A stretch of 47,967 nucleotides of DNA from Deltaproteobacteria bacterium (GCA_016218105.1 JACRET010000044.1:1-47967); one strand, 5' to 3'; numbered from the stretch's first letter, positions 31,462 through 40,774 are shown. Notes: generated by a model from the sequence alone, not told the origin. A program made the numbers and translations.

Positions 31462-32577
31462 TTGGACAGGAGGCCGACCTCCGCTATTATAGATACGGGG
31501 GCGCTTAAGTTTAATTACGCGGAGCTTGAGAAAAAGATCTCCGGGACCACAAGGATAATGGCTGTCGTAAAGGCCAACGCCTATGGGCACGGAGATGTCG
31601 AGGCGGCCAGGGCGTTTGAGTCCGCCGGTTGCAGATTTTTCGGCGTAGCGACGGTCGAGGAAGGCGTAAAGATCAGAGTTGGTGGTATAATTAGCCCTGT
31701 CATAGTCCTGGGCGGCATATATCAGGGGCAGATTAAAGAGACTTTTGAATTCGATCTCACGCCCGTTGTATTCGATATCGAAATAGCCCGGGCGATAAAC
31801 AGCTTCGCGCTTCAACAGGGGCTGATCAAGAAAGTACATGTAAAGATCGATACCGGCATGGGCCGGATAGGCCTTATGCCCAAAGAGATCGAGGGGTTCT
31901 TCAGAGAGTTTAAAACCCTTTCCAACCTCAAGGCCGAGGCCGTGCTCTCCCACTTTGTGGAGGCCGAATCCCCGGACAAGGAATTTACGAAAAGGCAGCT
32001 TGAGCTTTTCCTTAAGACCGTCGAACAGATAAAGGGGATGGGCGTTACCCCTGAATTCATAGATATGGCGAACAGCGCCGCGGCAGTGGATTACGCCCCT
32101 TCGCATTTAAACCTGATCAGGCCCGGCATAATGCTCTACGGCTCGTATCCGGCGAAGCATTTTAACGATAAGATACCTTTAAAACCCGCGTTGGAGCTTA
32201 AGACAAGGATACTCCACATAAAGACCATCGCCGCAGGCAGCTCCGTAAGCTACGGCAGAAGGTTTACGGCGAAAAGGGAGAGCGTGATAGCTACCTTGCC
32301 CATAGGCTACGGCGACGGGCTTCCGAGAAAGCTGACCGGGACCGGAGAGGTGCTTATCCGCGGGAAAAGGGCTCCGATAGCCGGAACGGTCTGCATGGAC
32401 CTTACGATGTGCGATGTTACCGATATACCTGGCGTTGCCAAAGGCGATGAGGCCGTTATAATAGGAAGGCAGGGCAAGGAGGAGATCAGGGCGGAGGAAA
32501 TAGCCGAGAAGGCCGGGACGATCAGCTACGAGATATTCTGCAACATCTCGCCTCGCGTCCCCAGGATATACATCTAG
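31462..32577 (+). CDS. alr: Alanine racemase
   Basis: PLP enzyme making D-alanine for peptidoglycan. The 371 residues include the PLP Lys in IMAVVKANAYGHGDVEAARA (about 33-52), IDTGMGRIGL in the barrel, and the C-terminal domain with SYGRRFTAKRESVIATLPIG and YGDGLPRKLTG. The TTG at 31462 is preferred, with AGGGAGGG 8 bp upstream; an in-frame GTG at 31441 lies before that Shine-Dalgarno. The mlaE-type gene starts 21 bp after the stop, so alr and the lipid transport genes are probably one transcript, a cell-envelope grouping. Confidence 0.95.
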   Translation: MDRRPTSAIIDTGALKFNYAELEKKISGTTRIMAVVKANAYGHGDVEAARAFESAGCRFFGVATVEEGVKIRVGGIISPVIVLGGIYQGQIKETFEFDLTPVVFDIEIARAINSFALQQGLIKKVHVKIDTGMGRIGLMPKEIEGFFREFKTLSNLKAEAVLSHFVEAESPDKEFTKRQLELFLKTVEQIKGMGVTPEFIDMANSAAAVDYAPSHLNLIRPGIMLYGSYPAKHFNDKIPLKPALELKTRILHIKTIAAGSSVSYGRRFTAKRESVIATLPIGYGDGLPRKLTGTGEVLIRGKRAPIAGTVCMDLTMCDVTDIPGVAKGDEAVIIGRQGKEEIRAEEIAEKAGTISYEIFCNISPRVPRIYI

Positions 32578-32598
32578 CAGCGCCTCCCTTATCACAAA

Positions 32599-33369
32599 AT
32601 GAAACAGTACCTTGAGAAGATAGGCCGGTATGCCGAGGAGTTCGTTAACTCGGCGGGCCTTATGTCAATAATGCTCGCCCAGGCATTTATATACACCTTT
32701 ACGCCCCCCATAAAATTCAGGAATATATTCAAGCAGATGGAGTTTGTGGGCGTCCAGAGCCTTTTTGTGGTAATTCTCACAGGCTCTTTTACGGGCATGG
32801 TGCTTGCTCTCCAGAGCTTCAACGCCCTTAAAAGGTTCGGGGCGGAAAGTCTCGTGGGCCCCACGGTCGCCCTTTCCATGGCGAGGGAGCTTGGGCCTGT
32901 TTTAACCGGGCTGATGGTCACAGGCAGGGCCGGAAGCGCCATGGCCACCGAACTCGGCACCATGCGGGTTACGGAGCAGATAGACGCTTTGTACACCATG
33001 GCGATAAACCCGGTTAAATACCTGGTTGTCCCCAGGGTGCTCGCCGGGATATTGATGTTCCCGGTGCTTACGATAATAACGGATTTTGTGGGCGTGATAG
33101 GAGGGTACGCCATCGGGGTAAAGCTCCTTGGCATAAACCCCGGGATATACGTCGGCCGCACCATAGATTTCGTGCAGGTGGACGACATAATGACAGGGCT
33201 TTCGAAGTCGGTCGTATTCGGCTTGATAACGACGCTTGTAGCCTGCTATAACGGGTTTTACGCCAAAGGCGGCGCCGAAGGCGTTGGCAGGGCCGCGACA
33301 AGCTCCGTGGTGCTGGGGAGCGTAATGATCCTCATATCAGATTACCTGATGTCCACATTCATGGTGTAA
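32599..33369 (+). CDS. mlaE: MlaE-type ABC transporter permease
   Basis: Membrane permease of an MCE-type lipid transporter. The 256 residues hold five or six hydrophobic helices and the family signature LGPVLTGLMVTGRAGSAMAT followed by ELGTMRVTEQIDAL, corresponding to the coupling segment that meets the ATPase. The C-terminus ends YLMSTFMV. Followed after 20 bp by the ATPase gene and then the MCE protein gene, giving the usual permease-ATPase-MCE order. In Gram-negatives such systems move phospholipids between the membranes; direction not predictable here. Confidence 0.95.
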   Translation: MKQYLEKIGRYAEEFVNSAGLMSIMLAQAFIYTFTPPIKFRNIFKQMEFVGVQSLFVVILTGSFTGMVLALQSFNALKRFGAESLVGPTVALSMARELGPVLTGLMVTGRAGSAMATELGTMRVTEQIDALYTMAINPVKYLVVPRVLAGILMFPVLTIITDFVGVIGGYAIGVKLLGINPGIYVGRTIDFVQVDDIMTGLSKSVVFGLITTLVACYNGFYAKGGAEGVGRAATSSVVLGSVMILISDYLMSTFMV

Positions 33370-33389
33370 CTTGATAGTTAAGCCTATAT

Positions 33390-34136
33390 ATGATAAAAAT
33401 TATAAACTTAAAGAAGTCCTTCGGCGCGAAGAAAGTCCTTGACGGCGTCAACCTCGAAATCGAACGGGGCAAGATTACCGTCATAATCGGCAGGAGCGGA
33501 GAAGGAAAGAGCGTACTTATAAAGCATATCATCGGGCTCCTCAGGCCGGATGAGGGAAGTATTTTCCTGGAAGAGCAGGACCTTACCTTGTTAAAGGAAC
33601 GTGATTTCAACGAGGCGCGTAAACGCTTCGGCATGCTCTTCCAGGGCGCGGCCCTCTTCGATTCCATGACCGTGGCCGAGAACGTCGGCTTTCCATTGAG
33701 AGAGCATACCGATATGAACGACGAGGATATCCTCAAGGTCGTCACGGAAAAGCTTAACAGGGTCGGGCTCTTCGATGTCGAGTGGATGATGCCCTCGGAG
33801 CTTTCGGGCGGCATGAGAAAAAGAGTAGGGCTCGCAAGGGCCATTGTAATGGACCCTGAGATAGTCCTTTTTGATGAACCTACAACCGGGCTTGATCCCA
33901 TAATGAGCGATTCCATCGCGGACCTGGTCCTTGATACCCAAAAGGCCCTGAAGACCACATATATCCTGATAACGCATGACATACCGTTTACTTACAAGAT
34001 CGCCGACAAGATAGCGATGCTCCACGAAGGAAAGATCATCGAACAGGGGACGGTCGATGAAATGAAGGCAAACCAGAACCCGATCTTAAGACAGTTTCTG
34101 GAAGGCAGGGCCGAAGGCCCCATAAAGGTTTACTGA
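33390..34136 (+). CDS. mlaF: MlaF-type ABC transporter ATP-binding protein
   Basis: Cytoplasmic ATPase of the lipid transporter, 248 residues. Walker A is GRSGEGKS (34-41), the Q-loop lies in RFGMLFQGAALFDSMTV, the ABC signature is LSGGMRKRVGLARA, Walker B is IVLFDEPTTGLDP and the switch His is in YILITHDIPFTY. The C-terminal extension (NPILRQFLEGRAEGPIKV) is typical of MlaF, where it contacts MlaB or the partner subunit. No mlaB (STAS) gene is visible nearby. Confidence 0.95.
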   Translation: MIKIINLKKSFGAKKVLDGVNLEIERGKITVIIGRSGEGKSVLIKHIIGLLRPDEGSIFLEEQDLTLLKERDFNEARKRFGMLFQGAALFDSMTVAENVGFPLREHTDMNDEDILKVVTEKLNRVGLFDVEWMMPSELSGGMRKRVGLARAIVMDPEIVLFDEPTTGLDPIMSDSIADLVLDTQKALKTTYILITHDIPFTYKIADKIAMLHEGKIIEQGTVDEMKANQNPILRQFLEGRAEGPIKVY

Positions 34137-34176
34137 CGAGTGCCGGTGCAAACGCACTTCGCACACACTATAGAGA

Positions 34177-35730
34177 ATGACACCTAAAAAGCCATCTATT
34201 CTTAAATTAACCCCCGAAGCCAAGGTCGGCCTCTTCGTCCTTTTAGGCATAATACTCCTCGTCTATATGTCTCTCAGGCTCGGAGGCATCAAGTTCGGCA
34301 GGGCCGAAGGATACACGCTACACGTCTACTTCGAGTCCGCGGCCGGTCTCGACAAGAACGCCTCGGTGCGGGTTGCCGGCGTCGAGGTCGGAAGGGTAAA
34401 GGACATACAGCTCAAAGACAGCAAGGCCCATGTCGTCCTTGAGATAAGGCCTGACGTAAGGATCGGCAAGGACTTTACGGCGGTGCTTACCACCAAGGGG
34501 CTCCTCGGTGAAAAATACCTTGAGCTTGTGCCGGGATCGGCGGGCGCCCCTTCTCTGAAAGAGGGAGAGGAGATAACGAGGACAAAATCCTACGCTGACA
34601 TGGACAGGCTTATTACGGTCTTAAGCGATGTCTCCGATGACGTTAAACAGGTGACAGACTCCCTTGCCAAAGTCCTTGGCGGGGATCAGGGAGAAGCCAC
34701 GCTCCGCAATATCGTTAAAAATCTGGAGGATATCTCCTTTAATGTCAATCACCTTATAGCTAAAAACGACGAGCAGGTCGGCAATGTGCTTCAAAATCTC
34801 GATGAGTTCACCTCCATGCTCAAGACCGAAGGCCCCGGCGTAACGGCAGACCTTCGCACAGCCATCAAAAACCTTAACGAGGCCCTCCTCAAGACCTCCA
34901 GCAATTTAAATGAGATGATAACCGAGAACAGGGGAAATCTTAAGGAAGGGGTCGAGAATTTGAAGCTCGCCTCCTTGAGCCTCCAGCAGGCGATGGACAC
35001 GGTCAATAAAGTGACCAACCAGATAGGCCCGCAGATAAACGATACGGCCGCTTCGGTCGGCAACATCGCCAGGAAGCTCGACAAGGGCGAAGGCACTCTC
35101 GGCAAACTCATAAATGACACGACCCTTCACGAAAATATCGATAAAACCGTGAAGGGGATAAACAACTACATCGCGAAGGCCGAGTCCTTCCACACCTTCA
35201 TAGGCTACCGGGGCGAGTTCCTCTTCGATGAGCGCGACACCAAGAGCTACTTCACACTGAGGATACAGCCCAAGGCCGACAAGTTCTATCTCTTCGAGGT
35301 GGTGGATGACCCGAGAGGCAAGAAAAAGACGGAGACGAAGGAGATAACGCTCGACGGCGTAACGACCACAAGGGAAGAGACGGTCACCTCTGACGCCATA
35401 AAGATATCCGCCCAGATAGCGAAGCGGTTCAAGAATGTGACCGTAAGGGGCGGCATCATCGAATCAACCGGCGGCGCCGGAGTGGATTATCACCTTTACA
35501 AGGACAGGCTGAAACTTTCTCTGGAGGCGTTCGATTTCGACAAGAAATCAACCGCCCACCTTAAGGCCACATCGACCCTCTTCCTGAGCAAATTCTTTTT
35601 CCTTACGGCAGGCTACGACGATTTCATCAGCAAGGTAGGGCTAAAATCCGCTTATGTCGGCGTCGGCTTCCAGTTCGAGGACGAGGATATCAAGTACCTC
35701 CTTACGAGCGCTCCGAACGTATCGTTCTGA
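34177..35730 (+). CDS. mlaD: MCE (MlaD) family lipid-binding protein with long C-terminal extension
   Basis: A 517-residue membrane-anchored MCE protein. An N-terminal transmembrane helix (about 13-32, VGLFVLLGIILLVYMSLRLG) leads to the MCE domain (about 45-125: YTLHVYFESAAGLDKNASVR, VAGVEVGRVKDIQL, LLGEKYLELVPGS). Residues about 135-330 are helical coiled coil with repeated Asn/Leu heptads. Residues about 335-517 are beta-rich with alternating hydrophobics (YFTLRIQPKADKFYLFEVVD, FFLTAGYDDFISKVG), resembling a small outer-membrane barrel-like domain. Classical MlaD is about 180 residues, so this is an extended form that could span the periplasm and reach the outer membrane. Confidence 0.9.
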   Translation: MTPKKPSILKLTPEAKVGLFVLLGIILLVYMSLRLGGIKFGRAEGYTLHVYFESAAGLDKNASVRVAGVEVGRVKDIQLKDSKAHVVLEIRPDVRIGKDFTAVLTTKGLLGEKYLELVPGSAGAPSLKEGEEITRTKSYADMDRLITVLSDVSDDVKQVTDSLAKVLGGDQGEATLRNIVKNLEDISFNVNHLIAKNDEQVGNVLQNLDEFTSMLKTEGPGVTADLRTAIKNLNEALLKTSSNLNEMITENRGNLKEGVENLKLASLSLQQAMDTVNKVTNQIGPQINDTAASVGNIARKLDKGEGTLGKLINDTTLHENIDKTVKGINNYIAKAESFHTFIGYRGEFLFDERDTKSYFTLRIQPKADKFYLFEVVDDPRGKKKTETKEITLDGVTTTREETVTSDAIKISAQIAKRFKNVTVRGGIIESTGGAGVDYHLYKDRLKLSLEAFDFDKKSTAHLKATSTLFLSKFFFLTAGYDDFISKVGLKSAYVGVGFQFEDEDIKYLLTSAPNVSF

Positions 35731-35873
35731 ACCGGTGCAAAAAAATACTTAAAAACATCCCCTGCCACTTGATTAATCCCTCAAAAAAGGGTAAAAGATA
35801 GTGCGGCAAGCCAGCTCAAAAAACCGGGCCAGCTTCGCCCTTCTTGTAAATCCCCATTGCAGAAAAGACAGAT

Positions 35874-37115
35874 ATGCGCCCAAAAAAAGGGGTCGCCTTT
35901 GATATAGGCACTACTACCATAGCAGGCGCTTCGGTAGATATTGCCAGTGGATCGATCCTGGGTACCTTGTCCCTCCCCAATCCGCAAAAAAAATGGGGGC
36001 GGGACGTGCTCGCGAGGATAAACGCGGTCAAGGAAGACGCGTCGCTTCTTGGGGAACTTCAAAAAAGCGTCGTCAACGCCTGCAACGTGATCATCCAGGG
36101 CCTCGGCTTGAGGGGTGAAGAGATAGATGAGATAGTAGCGGCCGGTAATCCGGTCATGGAGCATATACTCCTCAATATCTCCCCCGAGCCTCTGTCGAGA
36201 GTCCCTTACAGGCCGGCGTTCCTCGACTCCAGGACAGTAAGCGCGAAAGAGTCGGGGTTTGAGGCGGGCCTTGACGCAAAACTTTACGCCTTTCCTTTCA
36301 TCGGCGGGTTCGTCGGCGGGGATGCTGTGGCGGTCGCCCTTTCCCTTGGCCTTAAAGACGAAAAAGAGGCGGCTCTCGCGATCGACATAGGGACGAACAG
36401 CGAGATCATCCTCTCGGCCGGCGGGGAGCTTTTCGCCACAAGCGCGGCGGCCGGCCCCGCCTTCGAAGGCGGCGGGATAAAATACGGTATTACCGCGGAG
36501 CGAGGCGCCATCGAAGGGGTCGTTATCGATGGAGAAGAAATACGGCTCGATGTGATCGGCGATGTCGCGCCCAAGGGGATCTGCGGCTCGGGTCTCGTTG
36601 ACGCGGTCTCGGAACTTATAAAGGCAGGCATAATCGACCTCTCCGGGAGAATAAAGGGGAAAGACGAAGTGGCGACAAACCTCTCCGCCAGGATAAGGGA
36701 GACGCCTGACGGGAGCGGGAATTCATTTGTGCTGTACAGGGGCGCGTCCACTGAAGTAAGCCTCTCGCAGCCCGATATCAGGGCCCTGCAGGCGGCTAAA
36801 TCCGCCATAAAGGCGGGGATATCGATGCTGCTGAAAAAGGCCAAAACAGCCCCCGGGGATGTAAAAAAGGTCTATATCGCGGGCGCCTTCGGGAGCCACC
36901 TTAAACCCGAAGGGCTTAAGACTATCGGCATACTTGATGAATCGTGGCTGAATGATATACGCTCGGTAGGTGATGCCGCACTTGACGGCGCGGTACTCGC
37001 CTTCAGGGACGATAAAAAGAGGGCAGCCGAAACCCTGGCAAAAGGCTCTAAATATGTCTCCCTCTCGGGCTCTTCCCACTTTGAGCGGGAGTTCATAAGG
37101 AATATGAATTTTTAA
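35874..37115 (+). CDS. ASKHA-domain (DUF4445/RACo C-terminal-like) protein without ferredoxin domain
   Basis: A 413-residue protein matching the C-terminal ATPase-like part of RACo-type reductive activators of corrinoid proteins (ASKHA fold). Phosphate-binding motifs are VAFDIGTTTIAGASVDIASG at the N-terminus and LAIDIGTNSEIILSAGGELF in the middle; GVVIDGEE, PKGICGSGLVDAVSELIKAG and VYIAGAFGSHL follow. RACo proteins normally start with a [2Fe-2S] ferredoxin domain of about 90 residues or more; here the protein begins directly with the ASKHA domain and the frame is closed upstream. Likely an ATP-binding activator whose electron donor is a separate protein. Alone between mlaD and purH. Confidence 0.85.
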   Translation: MRPKKGVAFDIGTTTIAGASVDIASGSILGTLSLPNPQKKWGRDVLARINAVKEDASLLGELQKSVVNACNVIIQGLGLRGEEIDEIVAAGNPVMEHILLNISPEPLSRVPYRPAFLDSRTVSAKESGFEAGLDAKLYAFPFIGGFVGGDAVAVALSLGLKDEKEAALAIDIGTNSEIILSAGGELFATSAAAGPAFEGGGIKYGITAERGAIEGVVIDGEEIRLDVIGDVAPKGICGSGLVDAVSELIKAGIIDLSGRIKGKDEVATNLSARIRETPDGSGNSFVLYRGASTEVSLSQPDIRALQAAKSAIKAGISMLLKKAKTAPGDVKKVYIAGAFGSHLKPEGLKTIGILDESWLNDIRSVGDAALDGAVLAFRDDKKRAAETLAKGSKYVSLSGSSHFEREFIRNMNF

Positions 37116-37196
37116 AGGCCTTAAGATGCAGCGCGCCAGCAAGCCTTGTTCTGCCGTGTTGACCGGCGGATAGCAGTTGCAAAATTCTGACATTTC

Positions 37197-37253
37197 GAAG
37201 CATCCCCTGCTTGCGCGGGGAGCTTCATCCCTTAAAGGATGCGGGCCGCATCC
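37197..37253 (+). promoter_or_regulatory. Two-hairpin leader before purH
   Basis: GAAGC/GCTTC with inner CCCC/GGGG (37197-37226), then GGATGCG/CGCATCC with a 3-nt loop (37237-37253). They lie 32 bp upstream of the purH ATG. The fold matches no riboswitch class known to me; a role in purH expression is only suggested by position. Confidence 0.4.
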
Positions 37254-37284
37254 ACATTTTATAGAAGAGAGAGGTGTTCTTATC

Positions 37285-38853
37285 ATGAAGAAGATAAAGA
37301 GGGCGATAATAAGCGTTACGGACAAGACCGGGGTCGTCGAGTTCGCAAGAGAACTGGCGGCAATGGGTGTCGAGATAATATCCACCGGCGGCACGGCCGA
37401 ACTTATAAAGAACGCGGGCGTCACTGTAATCCCCATATCATCCTACACAGGTTTTCCTGAGATGCTAGACGGAAGGCTTAAGACCTTGCATCCGAAGATA
37501 CACGGCGGCATACTCGGAATAAGGGAAAACCAGACTCACAGGAAAGAGATGGAGACAAACGGCATACTCCCGATAGACATGGTGGTGGTGAACCTCTATG
37601 CTTTCGAAGATACGATAGCGAAGGGGTGCGCCCTCGACCATGCCATAGAGAATATAGATATCGGCGGCCCCACGATGATAAGGGCGGCCGCGAAAAACTA
37701 CCATGACGTTGCGGCGGTTGTGGACCCGGCCGATTATTCGAAGATATTGAGCGAGATGCATGAGAAGAAAGCGATGCTCTCGAAACACACAAGGTTCAAC
37801 CTTGCCAGAAAGGTCTTTCAGCTTACCGCCAGATACGACGCGGCCATATCAAACTACCTGGGCTCTATACCGGAGATGCCGGAGATAGAAGAGGCAAAAA
37901 AGTTCCCGGATACCTTCACCATGCAATTCGAGAAGGTTCAGGACTTAAGATACGGCGAGAACCCCCACCAGAGCGCGGCGTTTTACCGCTCAAGGGCAAA
38001 GGGCGGGCTTGGAGACGCCAAAAAACATCAGGGGAAGGAATTATCCTACAACAACATACTCGACCTGAACGCCGCCCTCCATATCGCGGCGGAATTCCAT
38101 GACCCGGCGGCTGTTATCATAAAACATAATAATCCCTGCGGCACGGCGATATCGCAAGACGGCATACTCCATGCCTACGAGAGGGCTTACGCCTGCGACA
38201 AGACCTCCGCATTCGGCGGCATAGTCGGCTTCAACAGAAAAGTGACAAAGGACGTGGCCGAGGTATTAAACAAGATATTCCTTGAGGCGGTAATAGCGCC
38301 TGCCTTCGATGAAGACGCCCTTCAGGTATTTGGTGCGAAGAAGAACCTCCGGGTGCTTGAATCAGGGGACATGAAGACGGAGCAGTGCCCGGCTGATTAT
38401 GATATAAAGAGGGTCTGCGGCGGCATACTGCTTCAAACCCTGGATAAAGAGAGCGCGGCCGATCTTAAAACTGTAACCAGCCGCGGGCCGAATGATAAAG
38501 AGCTTGAAGACCTTTTATTCGCGTGGAACGTCTGCAAGCACGTAAAGAGCAACGCCATCATACTTGCGAAAGACGGCCGCACCGTCGGCATAGGCGCTGG
38601 GCAGATGTCAAGGATAGACTCGACAAGGATCGCGGTGATCAAGGCGCGTGACGCAGGCCTCTCCGTTACGGGATCGGTTCTTGCCTCAGACGCGTTTTTC
38701 CCGTTCAGGGATAACGTTGACATGGCGGCTGAGCACGGCATAACAGCCATCATACAGCCCGGAGGCTCGATAAAAGATGAAGAGGTAATAAAGGCCGCCA
38801 ACGAGCACGGCATCGCGATGTTATTTACGGGTATCAGGCACTTCAGGCACTAA
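37285..38853 (+). CDS. purH: Bifunctional AICAR transformylase / IMP cyclohydrolase
   Basis: Final two steps of de novo purine synthesis. ATG 37285 is used because it gives the conserved N-terminus (MKKIKRAIISVTDKTGVVEF); an in-frame upstream ATG at 37177 lies ahead of the leader hairpins. Length is 522 residues. The N-terminal IMP cyclohydrolase (MGS-like) domain has STGGTAELIK and DGRLKTLHPKIHGGILG; the C-terminal transformylase has LRYGENPHQSAAFY, the catalytic VIIKHNNPCGTAIS and AITAIIQPGGSIKDEEVI. purD and purE follow on the same strand. Confidence 0.97.
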   Translation: MKKIKRAIISVTDKTGVVEFARELAAMGVEIISTGGTAELIKNAGVTVIPISSYTGFPEMLDGRLKTLHPKIHGGILGIRENQTHRKEMETNGILPIDMVVVNLYAFEDTIAKGCALDHAIENIDIGGPTMIRAAAKNYHDVAAVVDPADYSKILSEMHEKKAMLSKHTRFNLARKVFQLTARYDAAISNYLGSIPEMPEIEEAKKFPDTFTMQFEKVQDLRYGENPHQSAAFYRSRAKGGLGDAKKHQGKELSYNNILDLNAALHIAAEFHDPAAVIIKHNNPCGTAISQDGILHAYERAYACDKTSAFGGIVGFNRKVTKDVAEVLNKIFLEAVIAPAFDEDALQVFGAKKNLRVLESGDMKTEQCPADYDIKRVCGGILLQTLDKESAADLKTVTSRGPNDKELEDLLFAWNVCKHVKSNAIILAKDGRTVGIGAGQMSRIDSTRIAVIKARDAGLSVTGSVLASDAFFPFRDNVDMAAEHGITAIIQPGGSIKDEEVIKAANEHGIAMLFTGIRHFRH

Positions 38854-38857
38854 CATC

Positions 38858-38964
38858 TTAACAGGGCGCTGAAAAACCCGAAATTAGTACAGGCTGTTCA
38901 AAAAGCTCCTGATGCGAGGCGTCGAAGACAACAAAGCAGATGGACTTTTTCAGCAGCCTGTTAA
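38858..38964. repeat. TTAACAGG...CTGTTAA palindrome between purH and purD
   Basis: TTAACAGGGCGCTGAAAAA (38858-38876) and TTTTTCAGCAGCCTGTTAA (38946-38964) are inverted repeats around about 70 nt that hold another GGCTGTTCAAAAAG (about 38892-38905). A full copy of the TTTTTCAGCAGCC family, inserted within the purine operon just before purD. Confidence 0.8.
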
Positions 38965-38984
38965 AAAAGACTGTTCTGGTGAAT

Positions 38985-40253
38985 ATGAAAGTACTCATAA
39001 TAGGAAGCGGCGGCAGGGAACACGCCCTGGCATGGAAGCTCTCGAAGAGCAGCCTTGTTGAAAAGCTCTTTATAGCGCCGGGGAACCCCGGCACGGCGGA
39101 GGTTGGGAAGAATGTGGCGATTCCCGCCGAGGATATAGAAGGGCTCAAGGAATTCGCAAAGAAGGAAGGGATAGGTCTTACGATAGTAGGGCCTGAGCTG
39201 CCATTGACCCTCGGCATAGTGGATTCGTTCACGAGAGAGGGGCTCAGGGCCTTCGGGCCCACGAAGAGGGCGGCGGAGCTGGAAGGGAGCAAGGTTTTCA
39301 GCAAGGACCTGATGCTCAAACACAATATCCCGACGGCCCATTATAAAAAATTCGACAACCCGGATTTCGCCAGGTCATATATAGATACCCATAACCCTCC
39401 TTTTGTCGTAAAGGCCGACGGCCTGGCGGCTGGCAAGGGGGTCGTCATATGCCATACCAGAGAAGAGGCGTACACCGCAGTAGACCTCATAATGAAACAG
39501 AAGGCCTTCGGGGTTGCCGGTAAAAGGATAATAGTAGAAGAGTTCCTTACGGGTGAAGAGGCATCATTCCTGGCTATCACTGACGGCAAGACCGTGGTGC
39601 CTCTCGCGCCAGCCCAGGACCATAAGGCTATATTTGACGGCGACAAGGGCCCCAATACCGGCGGCATGGGCGCGTATTCTCCCACGCCTGTCATCACACC
39701 GGAGCTTGAGGCCGAAATAATGAAAACCGTCATGATCCCGACTGTAAAGGCGATGGAGCTTGAGGGAAGGCCCTATAAAGGCGTTCTCTATGCCGGTCTG
39801 ATGATAAGCGGGGGTAAGCCCAAGGTACTTGAGTTCAATTGCAGGTTCGGAGACCCGGAGACGCAGCCGATACTCATGCGCCTGGAAGATGATCTGCTCG
39901 AACTCCTGATGGCCGCGATAGAAGGGAGGCTTCAGGGGGTAAGGCTTAAATGGTCTGAAAAGGCCGCCGTTTGCGTCGTAATGTCCTCCAGGGGATATCC
40001 CGGCGAATATTTGAAGGGCACGGAGATACACGGCCTTAAAGAGGCGGCGAAATTAGATAACGTAGTGGTGTTCCATGCCGGCACCGCCCTTAAGGCAGGC
40101 AAGGTAGTTACCTCCGGAGGAAGGGTTTTGGGAGTTACGGCGCTGGGCGATGGCATACAAGAGGCTATTGAGCGCGCCTATGAGGCGGCCGGCAAGATAT
40201 CCTGGGAAGGCGCTTACTACAGGCGCGATATCGGAAAAAAGGCTTTAAAATAA
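38985..40253 (+). CDS. purD: Phosphoribosylamine-glycine ligase (GAR synthetase)
   Basis: ATP-grasp enzyme joining glycine to phosphoribosylamine in purine synthesis. The 422 residues start MKVLIIGSGGREHALAWKLS at ATG 38985; the frame runs on upstream for 15 codons into the repeat. Other motifs: TIVGPELPLTLGIVDSF, VVKADGLAAGKGVVICHTRE, VEEFLTGEEASFLAITDGK, GAYSPTPVI and FNCRFGDPETQPIL. The length fits PurD. The Shine-Dalgarno is weak. purE follows after 13 bp. Confidence 0.97.
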   Translation: MKVLIIGSGGREHALAWKLSKSSLVEKLFIAPGNPGTAEVGKNVAIPAEDIEGLKEFAKKEGIGLTIVGPELPLTLGIVDSFTREGLRAFGPTKRAAELEGSKVFSKDLMLKHNIPTAHYKKFDNPDFARSYIDTHNPPFVVKADGLAAGKGVVICHTREEAYTAVDLIMKQKAFGVAGKRIIVEEFLTGEEASFLAITDGKTVVPLAPAQDHKAIFDGDKGPNTGGMGAYSPTPVITPELEAEIMKTVMIPTVKAMELEGRPYKGVLYAGLMISGGKPKVLEFNCRFGDPETQPILMRLEDDLLELLMAAIEGRLQGVRLKWSEKAAVCVVMSSRGYPGEYLKGTEIHGLKEAAKLDNVVVFHAGTALKAGKVVTSGGRVLGVTALGDGIQEAIERAYEAAGKISWEGAYYRRDIGKKALK

Positions 40254-40266
40254 GGAGGAGGGCGCA

Positions 40267-40764
40267 GTGGCATCTAAACCTGTTGTCGGCATACTCATGG
40301 GGAGCGACTCCGACCTCCCGGTAATGGAAGAGGCCGTTAAAATCCTTAAACTTTTCGATATCCCCTGCGAGGTAACCGTCTCCTCAGCCCACAGGACCCC
40401 CAAAAGGACATCCGATTACGCCAGGACCGCGGAGAAACGCGGGATCAGGATAATAATAGCAGGCGCCGGAAGCGCCGCGCATTTAGCCGGGTTCATAGCC
40501 GCTGAGACGACACTGCCTGTAATCGGAGTACCTATCGACTCAAGCCCTTTAAACGGGCTTGACTCCCTCCTTTCAACGGTTCAGATGCCCGGGGGCGTAC
40601 CCGTCGCCTCAATGGCCATAGGCAAGGCCGGGGCAAAGAACGCCGGGATATTCGCGGCGGAGATATTATCGCTGTCGGATACTAAGCTTAAAGACAGGCT
40701 TAAGGCCCACAGAAAAGAAATGGCGCGGCAAGTAGAGGAGAAGGCAAAAAAGCTTAAGGCCTGA
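40267..40764 (+). CDS. purE: N5-carboxyaminoimidazole ribonucleotide mutase (class I PurE)
   Basis: Converts N5-CAIR to CAIR in purine synthesis. The 165 residues have the class I signatures GILMGSDSDLPVMEEA, SAHRTPKRTSDYA (active-site His), IAGAGSAAHLAGFIAAETT and SPLNGLDSLLSTVQMPGGVP. GTG start at 40267 with GGAGGAGG upstream. The N5-CAIR synthase partner purK is not in the window. Part of the purH-purD-purE group. Confidence 0.97.
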   Translation: MASKPVVGILMGSDSDLPVMEEAVKILKLFDIPCEVTVSSAHRTPKRTSDYARTAEKRGIRIIIAGAGSAAHLAGFIAAETTLPVIGVPIDSSPLNGLDSLLSTVQMPGGVPVASMAIGKAGAKNAGIFAAEILSLSDTKLKDRLKAHRKEMARQVEEKAKKLKA

Positions 40765-40774
40765 AACCGGTAAA

